This document shows, one piece after another, positions 18,084-27,030 of a stretch of DNA of 32,816 nucleotides. A program made the position numbers and the translations under genes. The stretch spans positions 72,371-105,186 of the forward strand of contig JAPONU010000255.1 in NCBI GenBank assembly GCA_026713745.1, written 5' to 3'. A model generated the notes under the pieces. It was not told where the DNA came from and made no database searches. It saw nothing but the letters and a program-made list of their open reading frames with translations. How positions within the stretch are numbered: the first letter of the stretch is position 1; each line of letters opens with the position of its first letter. The stretch is from a bacterium (lineage in GTDB: Bacteria > Actinomycetota > Acidimicrobiia > Acidimicrobiales > CATQHL01).

Positions 18084-19283
18084 TCAGACGAGCCCCTGGC
18101 GCTCCGCATAGGCCCGATATCTCTGGTACAGCCACCTGTTCAACTGCGCCACGGTGGTTTCCTTCCAGGAGAAGCGACCGCGGGGGGCGAACCGGGACCG
18201 CAGCCCCTTCTGCACAGCCGTGTCGGCCACCACGTCCTGATCGTTGTACATCATGATCCCGTCGACGATCCACTCGATGATCTTGCCGAAGTTGCGAACC
18301 TGCAGGGCATCCGGCGGCACACACAGCCCCACGCGGATGGTGATCCGGTTGGCCCCGCCGGGCAGGACCAGGAAGTAGAACATGTGGTCGGAGACCAGGC
18401 CCAGCGGCATCATCGGCGGGATCATGGCGAACATGACCCGGTTGCGTTGCTCCTCGCTGAGTGTCGGGATCGGCGGCAGGAGCGCCTTGTGGAGAGGGTT
18501 GAAGGCACCGTCGGCGCGGTCGAAACCCGTCGGGTGCATGATCACGTTCTCGTCCGGGCTGTGTTCAACGAATCCGTGCCCGAGCGCGAAGTCGTGGATG
18601 CCCTTGTGCAGGTAGGCGTTGTGGTAGGGCTCCATGAAGTTCTCGAGCATCACCTTCCAGTTCCACGGGTAGTCGGGAATGTCCATGGTCGGAAGGCTCA
18701 CCATCTCTGGGACCCCGTAGTTCGCCATCTCGTCGGAGAGTTGAGTCAGGGTCGGCGCGAGCGGCGCTGGGTCGGGCTCGAAGTGGGCGAAGACGAACCC
18801 CGCCCAGAGTTCGACGGAGAGTTGCGGAAGGCAGATCTCTTCGCGGCTGAAGTTGTTCGTGCGGCCCATCTCGGGGGCGTGCCGCAGACGACCGCGCAGG
18901 TCGAACGACCAGAAATGCAGGGGGCAGCGGAACAACCCCGTCTCCTTGTGCCCGGCATCCTCGGCCAGCAGATGCCCCCGGTGCCGGCAGACCGCCGACA
19001 TGACCCGGATCTGCTCCTCGTCGTCCATCACGACCAGCAGCGGGTCGTCGTTGATGGTGATCGTGAAGTAGTCACCCGGCGCCTTCAAGAAGTCGGCCCG
19101 CCCGACACAGAGCCACGAGCGCGAGTAGATGGACTCCTTCTCGAATTCGAACCACTCCTCGGAGGTGTAGAGTTCAGGAGGGAGGTAGCAGCCGTCGGCA
19201 ACGTCGCCCACCGACGGCCCCATCTCCGCGAAGCGCTGCTCGTTGACCAGGTGGCCGAACCGCTCCTGCGGGCTCGAGTACAT
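18084..19283 (-). CDS. Rieske non-heme iron oxygenase, alpha subunit (paralog 3)
   Basis: 'CRHRGHLLAEDAGHKETGLFRCPLHFWSFDLRG', 'ENFMEPYHNAYLHKGIHDF', 'RGRFSWKETTVAQLNRWLYQRYR'. Confidence 0.93.
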   Translation of the reverse strand: MYSSPQERFGHLVNEQRFAEMGPSVGDVADGCYLPPELYTSEEWFEFEKESIYSRSWLCVGRADFLKAPGDYFTITINDDPLLVVMDDEEQIRVMSAVCRHRGHLLAEDAGHKETGLFRCPLHFWSFDLRGRLRHAPEMGRTNNFSREEICLPQLSVELWAGFVFAHFEPDPAPLAPTLTQLSDEMANYGVPEMVSLPTMDIPDYPWNWKVMLENFMEPYHNAYLHKGIHDFALGHGFVEHSPDENVIMHPTGFDRADGAFNPLHKALLPPIPTLSEEQRNRVMFAMIPPMMPLGLVSDHMFYFLVLPGGANRITIRVGLCVPPDALQVRNFGKIIEWIVDGIMMYNDQDVVADTAVQKGLRSRFAPRGRFSWKETTVAQLNRWLYQRYRAYAERQGLV

Positions 19284-19597
19284 GACGCTTCCTCCCCGGC
19301 GAGTGGCGACTCACCGTCCTGTTCCTGCCTGTCCGGCGGGAGGCGGACCGCTCTCCGGGGGAATTATGGTCCCCGGCCGCCCGCCACACAATCGGGCGAA
19401 GGGCAGCCGGGGTGAAGGAGCGATTAGCCTCGGCGCCGTCAGGAGGTGTTGCAGGGAGCGCGGCGAACCGGGCTATCGTTCCCTACCGACACCGTGCCGG
19501 CTATCACGTAGTCTCTTGGCGCGGCTAGATTGTCGAGGCGCCCGGCAGCGGACGCCATGCGGCGGGGAACCATGAGATTGGCAGCTAAGGAGCAAAG

Positions 19598-19936
19598 ATG
19601 ATGGAAGTTACGTCCGAGCGGCGGGGAACGACGGTGATCATCAACACCGCGGGGCGAGTCGACGGATCGAATGCGAGCGACTTCCAGGACGCCTTGGAAG
19701 CAAACATCGGGGCCGACGACACCGCGGTCATCCTGAACCTCGCAGCGCTGGACTACATCAGCAGTGCCGGCCTGCGAATCATCCTGCTCAGCGCCAAGAA
19801 CCTCCGCCAGCGAGACGTCGGCTTCTCCATCTGCTCGCTGTCCTCGTCAGTACACGAACTATTCATAATCAGCGGTTTCGACCAGATCATCGCTATCCAC
19901 AGTTCTCCCGAGACGGCTCTCGCCGCCCAGAGCTGA
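19598..19936 (+). CDS. STAS-domain anti-sigma factor antagonist
   Basis: 'VTSERRGTTVIINTAGRVDGSNASDFQDALEANI...AVILNLAALDYISSAGLRIILLSAKNL'; conserved phosphorylatable Ser in 'SSAGLR'; upstream 'AAGGAGC' ribosome-binding sequence. Confidence 0.93.
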   Translation: MMEVTSERRGTTVIINTAGRVDGSNASDFQDALEANIGADDTAVILNLAALDYISSAGLRIILLSAKNLRQRDVGFSICSLSSSVHELFIISGFDQIIAIHSSPETALAAQS

Positions 19937-20015
19937 CGGAGTTCCACCCCGAGGCTCTGCACGGACATAGCCCGGACCAACCCCAGCTTGGCGCGCACGG
20001 GCGGATCGGAAAGCG

Positions 20016-21185
20016 ATGGCAGAAGCGACGTACAAGATCCTTGTCGTGGACGACGAGGTCGATCTGCAGCCACTCATGCTGCAGCGCATGCGGCGTGACA
20101 TCCGCTCGGGGCGCTACAGCTTCGTCTTCGCCCACAACGGCATCGAGGCGCTCGAGAAGTTGAACGAGGACGACACCATCGACATGGTGCTCTCCGACAT
20201 CAACATGCCGCAGATGGATGGGCTCACGCTCCTCGAACAGATCCCCTCGGTCGACCCGAACATCAAGTCGGTCATCGTCTCGGCCTACGGCGACATGAAG
20301 AACATCCGCACGGCGATGAACCGCGGCGCGTTCGACTTCGTCACCAAGCCCCTCGACTTCGCGGACCTGCGCATCACCATCGAGCGCACCCTCGCCCATC
20401 TCACCGAGTGGCGCGCCGCGCTGGCCTCGCGCGACCAGTTGGTGTCGCTGCAGCGTGAACTCGACGTTGCCAGCAAGATGCAGAAGTCGATCCTGCCGAC
20501 CCGGTTCCCCCAGCGTGACGACTTCGAGGTGTTCGCACACATGGAGCCGGCGCGCAACGTGGGCGGGGACTTCTACGACATCATCCAACTCGACGGCGGC
20601 CGGCTCGGCCTGTGCATCGCGGACGTCTCGGACAAGGGCGTTCCCGCCGCACTGTTCATGATGTCCAGCCGGACGTTGCTGAAGGGCGCCTCCATCGGCT
20701 GCGAAAACCCGGGGGACGTGCTGCGCGAGGTCAACGACCTCCTGCGCGAGACGAACGACACCGAGATGTTCGTAACCCTGCTCTACGGGATCTATGACCC
20801 CGCCACCGGTGACTTCAACTACGCGAACGGCGGACACAACGAGCCACTCCTGATCAAACCGGACGGAAGCTCATCGTTGATCCCGCGTACCGGCGGAATC
20901 ATCCTCGGCGTGATGGCCGGCATGGAATTCGCCGACAACACGATCAACATCGGACCGGGAGACACCCTGTTCCTGTACACCGACGGCGTGAGCGAAGCGA
21001 TGAATGTCACAGCCGAGGAGTTCGGGATGGAGCGGCTCGCGGGGATCTTCGCCGACACCCCGCCGAGCGACGCGGAGGAGACGACGATGTCCGTCTTCGA
21101 GGCGGTGCACGCCTTCGCCGGCGAGACGCCCCAGTCCGACGACATCACCTGCCTGACCCTGCACCGAAGCGAGTCAGGGAGTTGA
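20016..21185 (+). CDS. Response regulator receiver fused to SpoIIE/RsbU-type PP2C phosphatase
   Basis: REC domain 'ILVVDDEVDLQPLMLQRM...DMVLSDINMPQMDG...VIVSAYGD...FVTKPLD'; PP2C 'ARNVGGDFYDIIQLDGGRLGLCIADVSDKGVPAALFM...LYTDGVSEAMN...QSDDITCL'. Confidence 0.95.
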   Translation: MAEATYKILVVDDEVDLQPLMLQRMRRDIRSGRYSFVFAHNGIEALEKLNEDDTIDMVLSDINMPQMDGLTLLEQIPSVDPNIKSVIVSAYGDMKNIRTAMNRGAFDFVTKPLDFADLRITIERTLAHLTEWRAALASRDQLVSLQRELDVASKMQKSILPTRFPQRDDFEVFAHMEPARNVGGDFYDIIQLDGGRLGLCIADVSDKGVPAALFMMSSRTLLKGASIGCENPGDVLREVNDLLRETNDTEMFVTLLYGIYDPATGDFNYANGGHNEPLLIKPDGSSSLIPRTGGIILGVMAGMEFADNTINIGPGDTLFLYTDGVSEAMNVTAEEFGMERLAGIFADTPPSDAEETTMSVFEAVHAFAGETPQSDDITCLTLHRSESGS

Positions 21186-21607
21186 GCGTCCACTTCTGCC
21201 TCGAGGTCGGACCGGCGGAGGATGAATCGGTCGATGCCGCCCTCCGGCACATGGAGCAATCCATCGAGGAGTTCGGCCGCCAGGAGGACTGGCCCGACGA
21301 TCTCATCTTCAAGCTGCACCTCATTCTGGAGGAACTCGGACTCAACGCCATGACCTACGGCGGCGCCTCGAGCGTGCGGATCGTCATCTCCGGGGAAGCC
21401 GACGCGGTCAAGATCGAGATCTCCGACAACGGCGGTGCCTTCGATCCGCTCAACGAAGCTCCCCGGCCCGACGTCGACGCGGGGCTGGAGGAGCGATCCA
21501 TCGGCGGCCTGGGAATCCATCTGGTACGCACCTTGACCAACGATCTGAGTTATCGACGGGAAGGGGGTCGGAACCACCTGACCCTGGTCGCGCGTCGACC
21601 GGAATGA
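21182..21607 (+). CDS. RsbW-like anti-sigma regulatory factor (HATPase_c serine kinase)
   Basis: 'FKLHLILEELGLNAMTYGGAS', 'IEISDNGGAFDPLNEAPRPD', 'GGLGIHLVRTLTNDLSYRREGGRNHLTL'. TTG start overlaps the upstream TGA. Confidence 0.9.
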   Translation: MSVHFCLEVGPAEDESVDAALRHMEQSIEEFGRQEDWPDDLIFKLHLILEELGLNAMTYGGASSVRIVISGEADAVKIEISDNGGAFDPLNEAPRPDVDAGLEERSIGGLGIHLVRTLTNDLSYRREGGRNHLTLVARRPE

Positions 21608-22857
21608 TCGCCGCGTCGCGCCGGAGACTCCCGCCGGCGCTCGGGCTGCTCGCACTGCTCGCGCTGATTGCGGCGAGCTGCAGCCCCGAGAGCGACTCTG
21701 AGGGTCCGCAGGGCACGACCCCCGCACCAACGGTGTCGACGACCGAGGCACCGGTAGAGGAGCCGCCACCGGCATCGGAGGGCATCTTCGACGACTCGGT
21801 CCTCTTCGGCCAATCGGCCGCGTTCAGCGGCCCCGCTCAGGAACTCGGCCGCAACATGAGGCTCGGCATCGAAGCCGCGTTCGCCGAGGCCAACCGCAAC
21901 GGAGGCGTCCACGGGAGGCTCTTGGACCTCACCTCCATGGACGATGCCTACGAGCCGGAGGCGGCGGTCACCAATACCCAGCACCTCATCGACTCCGACG
22001 GGGTGTTCGCACTGATCGGCGAGGTTGGCACCCCGACCTCGCGATCGGCGACTCCGATCGCCGCGGCCGCCCAGGTTCCCTTCATCGCCCCGTTCACGGG
22101 TGCAGGGTTCCTACGCGACCCCGCCTGGTCGAACATCATCAACCTGCGGGCCTCCTACAACCAGGAGACCGAGGAGATCGTCGCCCGCCTGCTGGCCGAT
22201 CGCGGTGTCGAGCGGATCGCGGTCATGTTCCAGGACGACTCGTTCGGCCGCGCCGGTTACCGGGGGGTCCTGCAGGCCCTCGACCGGCGAGAGATGGAAC
22301 CGGTCGCCATCGGGCTCTATCCCCGCAACACGCTCGCCGTGCGCACCGCTCTGCTGGATCTTCAGCAGGGCAACCCCGACGCAGTGGTCCTGGTGGGGGC
22401 ATACCAGCCGGTTGCCTCGCTGATCAAGTGGGCACGATTCCTCGGCGAGGACTGGATCTTCGTCACGATCTCATTCGTCGGCTCGAACGCACTCGCCCAA
22501 GAACTCGGGCCGGTCGGCGACGGTGTGTTCGTGACCCAGGTCGTGCCCTTCCCCACCGATGACTCGTTGCCGGTCGTGGCGTCTTACCTCCGCGCCCTGG
22601 AGGCCCACGACCCCACCGCCGTACCGGGGTTCGTCTCGCTCGAGGGTTATCTGGCCGGCCGCATGGCGATCGTCGGGCTCGAGCGCTGCGGGCGCAGCCT
22701 GACCAGAACCTGCTTCCTCGGAGAGATCCTGCGGGGCGAGCCGGTCGACATCGACGGTTTCGAACTCAATTTCGCCGGCGACGACAACCAGGGCTCCGAC
22801 ACCGTGTTCCTTACGGTGATCCGCGACGGTCGCTACGTCTCGACCGGCTCGATGTGA
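21604..22857 (+). CDS. Periplasmic ligand-binding lipoprotein, LivK/Peripla_BP_6 (branched-chain amino acid type)
   Basis: Lipobox 'LIAASCSPES', 'LFGQSAAFSGPAQELGRNMRLGIEAAFAEANRNGGVHGRLLDL', 'DGVFALIGEVGTPTSRSATPIAAAAQVPFIAPFTG'. ATGA overlap with the RsbW-like gene. Confidence 0.92.
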   Translation: MIAASRRRLPPALGLLALLALIAASCSPESDSEGPQGTTPAPTVSTTEAPVEEPPPASEGIFDDSVLFGQSAAFSGPAQELGRNMRLGIEAAFAEANRNGGVHGRLLDLTSMDDAYEPEAAVTNTQHLIDSDGVFALIGEVGTPTSRSATPIAAAAQVPFIAPFTGAGFLRDPAWSNIINLRASYNQETEEIVARLLADRGVERIAVMFQDDSFGRAGYRGVLQALDRREMEPVAIGLYPRNTLAVRTALLDLQQGNPDAVVLVGAYQPVASLIKWARFLGEDWIFVTISFVGSNALAQELGPVGDGVFVTQVVPFPTDDSLPVVASYLRALEAHDPTAVPGFVSLEGYLAGRMAIVGLERCGRSLTRTCFLGEILRGEPVDIDGFELNFAGDDNQGSDTVFLTVIRDGRYVSTGSM

Positions 22858-22924
22858 CGGCGGTGCCGCAAGTGACCGCTCCGGTGCCCCAGACTGTCCC
22901 GAGACCAGCGGAGGTCATCGGACG

Positions 22925-25108
22925 GTGAGAGATCTGCTGCGCAGGCTGGCGGACTTCGCCCGCCGCATCTCGACGCAGATGTACGTCGCGATCGGCGTCA
23001 TCGTCTCCCTGACCATCGCCGCCATCGCCGTCAGTTGGGTCTCCTTCAACAGCATCGAAGGCGCCCAGGACCGCGTGAACGACGAGAGCCTGCCCCGGAT
23101 CGTGACCGCCTTCCGGATCACCGAGTTGAGCAGCGAGCTCGTGGCCGCCGCGCCGCGCCTCACCGTCGCGGCCACCCCCACCGAACTCGCCCTGGTCTCC
23201 GCGGAGATCGTGGAGACGCAGGAGAGGTTCCGCCGGGAGCTGGATCTCCTGGAGGGCCAGGACATCGACGCGGCGCTGTTCGTGTCGATCCGCTCGCGGG
23301 CCCGGCAACTCGAGTCCAACATCGCCCAGATCGAGGTCGAGATGCCGACGTCGTTCGCCCTCGCCGTCCGGAGAGAGGCAGTGCGTGTCGAGTTGGCCGA
23401 GATCAGCCAGAAGCTCGACGACATCCTCCTGCCGGCACTCGACGAGCAGCTCTTCTACCAGATGACCGGCTACCGCCAGATCGGCGAGCCCCCGGTGTCG
23501 CGCGAGAGGCACTTCACCGAGCCGGAGATCATCCGCTACCGGCACCTGCTGTCCCTGCAGACCGACACGGCCATCGCCACCCAGCTGCTCTCGACCGCCT
23601 TCAGCGTTTCCAACGCCGCTCTCATCGAGCCCCTGCAGGAGAGCTTCGAGTCGGTCACCGACCGCATCGAGATCAGCGCGACCGCCATCGGGCTGATCGC
23701 CCAGCGCGGTTACCTGGTCTCGGTCCTGAGCGACCTGTTCGAGCTGGGAGCCGGCGAGGACAACGGCTTCGCGCTGAACACGCGGCAGCTGCAGCTCGCA
23801 GAGCGCCAGCGAGAGTTGCTGGCCCAGAACCGGGTCCAGGCCGTGGAGTTGGCGACCGAGGTGCAGGAGCTGATCAGCACGGCCCAGGCCGACGCCGACG
23901 ACGCCACCGCGGCCTCATCGGACGCCATTGGAACGTCGCGCATCCTGCTGCTGGTGATCGCCGGCATCAGCATCGTCGTGGGCCTCTCGATCATCCTGGG
24001 ATTCGTCAGCCGCGTGCTGCTGCGACGGCTCAGCCAACTCTCGAACCGGATGCGCCGCATGGCCGACGGGGATCTCGAGGACGAGGTCGTCATCAGCGGC
24101 CGGGACGAGGTGTCGGAGATGGCCGACGCGCTGGAGATCTTCCGGCGCCACGCCCTGGAGGTCCAGCGCCTCAACCTGGTCGAGAAGCTGGCCGAGGAAC
24201 TCGGCGACAAGAACAACGAGCTTGAGCACGTCCTCAACGAGTTGCACAAGGCCCAGGACCAGATCGTCATGCGGGAGAAGCTGGCGGCGCTGGGCGAGGT
24301 GACAGCCGGGGTGGCCCACGAGATCCGCAACCCCCTCAACTTCGTGAAGAACTTCTCGGAGGTCTCCGCCGAACTCGTCGAGGAGCTCCAGGAGGTGCTG
24401 GCAGAAGCCGAGGACGAGTTGACCGACGAGCAGCGAGCACTCGTCGGTGACATAGCCGCCGATCTCACCGAGAACCTCGAGCGCATCGGCTCGCACGGCG
24501 AACGTGCCAACAGCATCGTGCACGACATGCTGATGATGAGCCGCGCGACGGGCGAGTGGCGGCTCACCGACATCAACGGGCTGATCGAGGAGCACGCCAA
24601 GCTGGCCTTCCACAGCGCCCGGGCCGTGGATCCGGACTTCCAGTTGAACCTGGAGTTCGACCTGGATCCCGAGGTCGGCGAGCTCAACGTGCTCCCGCAG
24701 GACCTCGGCAGGGTGTTCATCAACATGGTCGGGAACAGTTGCCACGCCACCGACGAGAGGCGCAAGGAGTTGGCGGAGTCCGGCAGCGCCCAGTCCTACA
24801 TGCCCACCGTCCGGACCACCAGCCGCAGGCTCGACGAGAACATCCGGATCAGCATCCGTGACAACGGCAAGGGCATCCCGCCGGAGGTGGTCGAGAAGAT
24901 CTTCAACCCGTTCTTCACCACGAAACCCACCGACCAGGGAACCGGGCTGGGTCTGGCCATCACCAGCGACATCATTCGCGAGCACGGCGGGGCGATCAAT
25001 GTGAACTCCACCCCCGGGGAGTTCACCGAGATGATCATCACGCTCCCGCTCCAGCGGCCCGAGGCGACCGTCGAGGATCCCGACGCGGGCACTCCCACCG
25101 AGGATTGA
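22925..25108 (+). CDS. Membrane sensor histidine kinase (extracytoplasmic helical domain, HAMP, HisKA, HATPase_c)
   Basis: Two TM segments flanking a ~290 aa helical region; HAMP after 'VLLRRLSQLSNRMRRMADGDLEDEV'; H-box 'AGVAHEIRNPLNFVKNFSEVSAEL'; 'ISIRDNGKGIPPEVVEKIFNPFFTTKPTDQGTGLGLAI'. GTG start. Confidence 0.94.
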   Translation: MRDLLRRLADFARRISTQMYVAIGVIVSLTIAAIAVSWVSFNSIEGAQDRVNDESLPRIVTAFRITELSSELVAAAPRLTVAATPTELALVSAEIVETQERFRRELDLLEGQDIDAALFVSIRSRARQLESNIAQIEVEMPTSFALAVRREAVRVELAEISQKLDDILLPALDEQLFYQMTGYRQIGEPPVSRERHFTEPEIIRYRHLLSLQTDTAIATQLLSTAFSVSNAALIEPLQESFESVTDRIEISATAIGLIAQRGYLVSVLSDLFELGAGEDNGFALNTRQLQLAERQRELLAQNRVQAVELATEVQELISTAQADADDATAASSDAIGTSRILLLVIAGISIVVGLSIILGFVSRVLLRRLSQLSNRMRRMADGDLEDEVVISGRDEVSEMADALEIFRRHALEVQRLNLVEKLAEELGDKNNELEHVLNELHKAQDQIVMREKLAALGEVTAGVAHEIRNPLNFVKNFSEVSAELVEELQEVLAEAEDELTDEQRALVGDIAADLTENLERIGSHGERANSIVHDMLMMSRATGEWRLTDINGLIEEHAKLAFHSARAVDPDFQLNLEFDLDPEVGELNVLPQDLGRVFINMVGNSCHATDERRKELAESGSAQSYMPTVRTTSRRLDENIRISIRDNGKGIPPEVVEKIFNPFFTTKPTDQGTGLGLAITSDIIREHGGAINVNSTPGEFTEMIITLPLQRPEATVEDPDAGTPTED

Positions 25109-25129
25109 CAGCCACCGGGCCGGGGGCCG

Positions 25130-27019
25130 TCAGCGAGCCAGCGGCTCGATCCGTACAGCCGTCGCCTTGAAGCCGGCGGTCCCCGAGAGGGGATCCCAGT
25201 CGTCGGGCACGAGCAGGTTCGTGTCGACCTGATCCGGGAAGTGGAAGGTCAGGAACGCCAGGCCTTCGGTGAGACCGGGGTCGAACCGCACCGGAGCCTC
25301 CACCGCACCGCGCCGGGACACCACCCGCACCACCTCGCCCTCGGCGACGCCGAGACGCCGGGCATCGGCGGCACAAACATCCAGTTCCTCCCGGCGCCGC
25401 AGCGGCGATGCGAACGATCCCGACTGGACTCCGGTGTTGAACGAGTCCAGACGTCGACCTGTGGTCAGACGGATGGGGTACTCCTCGTCGAGTCCGTCCA
25501 GCGGCGCCTCCCAGCGGACCGGCACGAACGGAACTCGGGGACCCTCGAGAGGATCGGCCCAGAGACGCTCGTGCAGGATCTGTGACCCCGGGTGGTCCTC
25601 ATCGGGGCACGGCCAGCGAAGGCCGCCCAGCGCCTCGAGCCGCCGGTAGCTCATGCCGGCGTGGTAGGCGGACAGCGATCGCAGCTCGTCCCAGACCGTC
25701 TCCGCGTGCGGCTCACCCCAGTCGTGGCCGAGCCGGCGCGCCAGAGCGAAGACGATCGCCAGGTCGTCCAGCGCCTCGCCGGGCGGCGAGACCGCGGCGC
25801 GCACCAGCTGCACGCGCCGCTCACTGGAAGTCACGGTGCCCGTCGTCTCGGCGAAGCTGGCCGCCGCGGGCAAAACGACGTCGGCCATGCGCGCCGTAGC
25901 CGTCAGGAAGATGTCCTGGACCACGAGGAACTCCAAGCCGGCGAGTACCTCGCGGGCGTGCGCCACGTCGGCCTCGGAGTCTGCGGGATTCTCACCGACC
26001 ACGTACAGCGAGCGCAGCCGCCGGTCCGCCATGGCCTCGAACATCTCCGACAGGTGCCAGCCGGGCTGCGGCGGCACCGGGGAGCCCCAGACCTCCTCGA
26101 AGCGGCGCCGCCCGGGCTCGTCGGTGAGGTCGGTGAAGCCGGGCAGGCGGTTCGGCAGCGCTCCCATGTCGCCCCCGCCCTGCACATTGTTCTGGCCCCG
26201 CAGCGGCGCCAGGCCCGAGCCGTACCGACCCACGTGGCCGCACAGCAACGCCAGATCGATGAGCGCGAACACGTTGTCGGCGGCGTTGTGGTGCTCGGTG
26301 ATGCCCAGGGTCCAGCACAGCTGCGCGCGTTCGGAGGTGGCATAGAGGTGAGCCAACTCGACGATCGCCTCGGCCGGCACGCCCGTGATCGAGGCCGCAT
26401 ACTCGGGTGTGTAGGGCTCGACGGTGGCGGCGTAATCCTCGAAGCCGACCGTGGCGTGGTCGATGAAGTACTCGTTGTGCAGCCCGGCAGAGATGATCGC
26501 GGCGCCCATGGCGTTCGCCAGGGCGATGTCGGACCCCACGTCCACCCCCAACCACAGATCGGCGAAACTCGCCGAGGCGCTGCGCCTGGGGTCGACCACC
26601 ACCAGCTTGGCTCCGTTGCGCCGACCGCGCAGCATGCGGTGAAACATGATCGGGTGGGCATTGCGGGCGTTGGAGCCCCACAGCAGGATCAGGTCGGTGG
26701 TCTCGAGTTCCTCGTACGAACTCGTCCCACCCCCGACTCCGAAGACCGTCGTCAGACCGACGACACTGGGAGCATGTCAAGTGCGATTGCAGCTGTCGAT
26801 GTTGTTCGAGCCGATGACGGTACGGGCGAACTTCTGCAGGGCGTAGTTCAGCTCGTTGGTGGCCTTTGAGCAGCTGAAGGCACCGAAGCTCTGCACCCCA
26901 TGGCGTTCGACCGAGTTCTGCAGGCCCATCGCGACAGCGGAGAGGGCCTCCGGCCAGGTTGCGGGCCGCAGGTCGCCGTGACGGTCACGGATCAGCGGCT
27001 CGGTAAGGCGTTGGGGCAT
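25130..27019 (-). CDS. fdhA: Formate dehydrogenase catalytic (Mo/W-bisPGD) subunit, selenoprotein with in-frame TGA (Sec) at 26777..26779; lacks the N-terminal Fe-S domain
   Basis: ORFs 26777..27019 and 25130..26647 share one frame. Reading through the single TGA gives '...QKFARTVIGSNNIDSCNRT-U-HAPSVVGLTTVFGVGGGTSSYEELETTDLILLWGSNARNAHPIMFHRMLRGRRNGAKLVVVDPRRSASA...', continuous FDH homology to the C-terminal molydopterin-dinucleotide-binding domain. ATG preceded by TAGGAG. Confidence 0.93.
26736..26779 (-). promoter_or_regulatory. Sec codon plus candidate bacterial SECIS element
   Basis: Minus strand: TGA-CAT-GCTCC-CAGT-GTCGTC-[GGTCT]-GACGAC-GGTCTTC-GGAGT. Perfect 6-bp upper stem GTCGTC/GACGAC, 5-nt loop GGTCT, lower stem GCTCC/GGAGT (one G-U). 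Loop starts 18 nt after the TGA. Confidence 0.85.
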
Positions 27020-27030
27020 CGTGCGGGCTC

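Noticed and set aside
17487-19415. Long plus-strand ORF (642 aa)
   Set aside because: Antisense shadow of the Rieske and SnoaL-like genes, whose minus-strand frames have clear motifs.
25135-25149. Short hairpin CGAGCC-AGC-GGCTCG at the HK/FDH convergent junction
   Set aside because: Only 6 bp, inside the FDH coding end and without a T-tract; expected often by chance at this GC content.
25130-27019. Calling the FDH catalytic region a pseudogene or nonsense mutant
   Set aside because: The only interruption is a TGA at the Sec/Cys ligand position followed by a SECIS-like hairpin, and the rest of the frame is intact with a ribosome-binding site.
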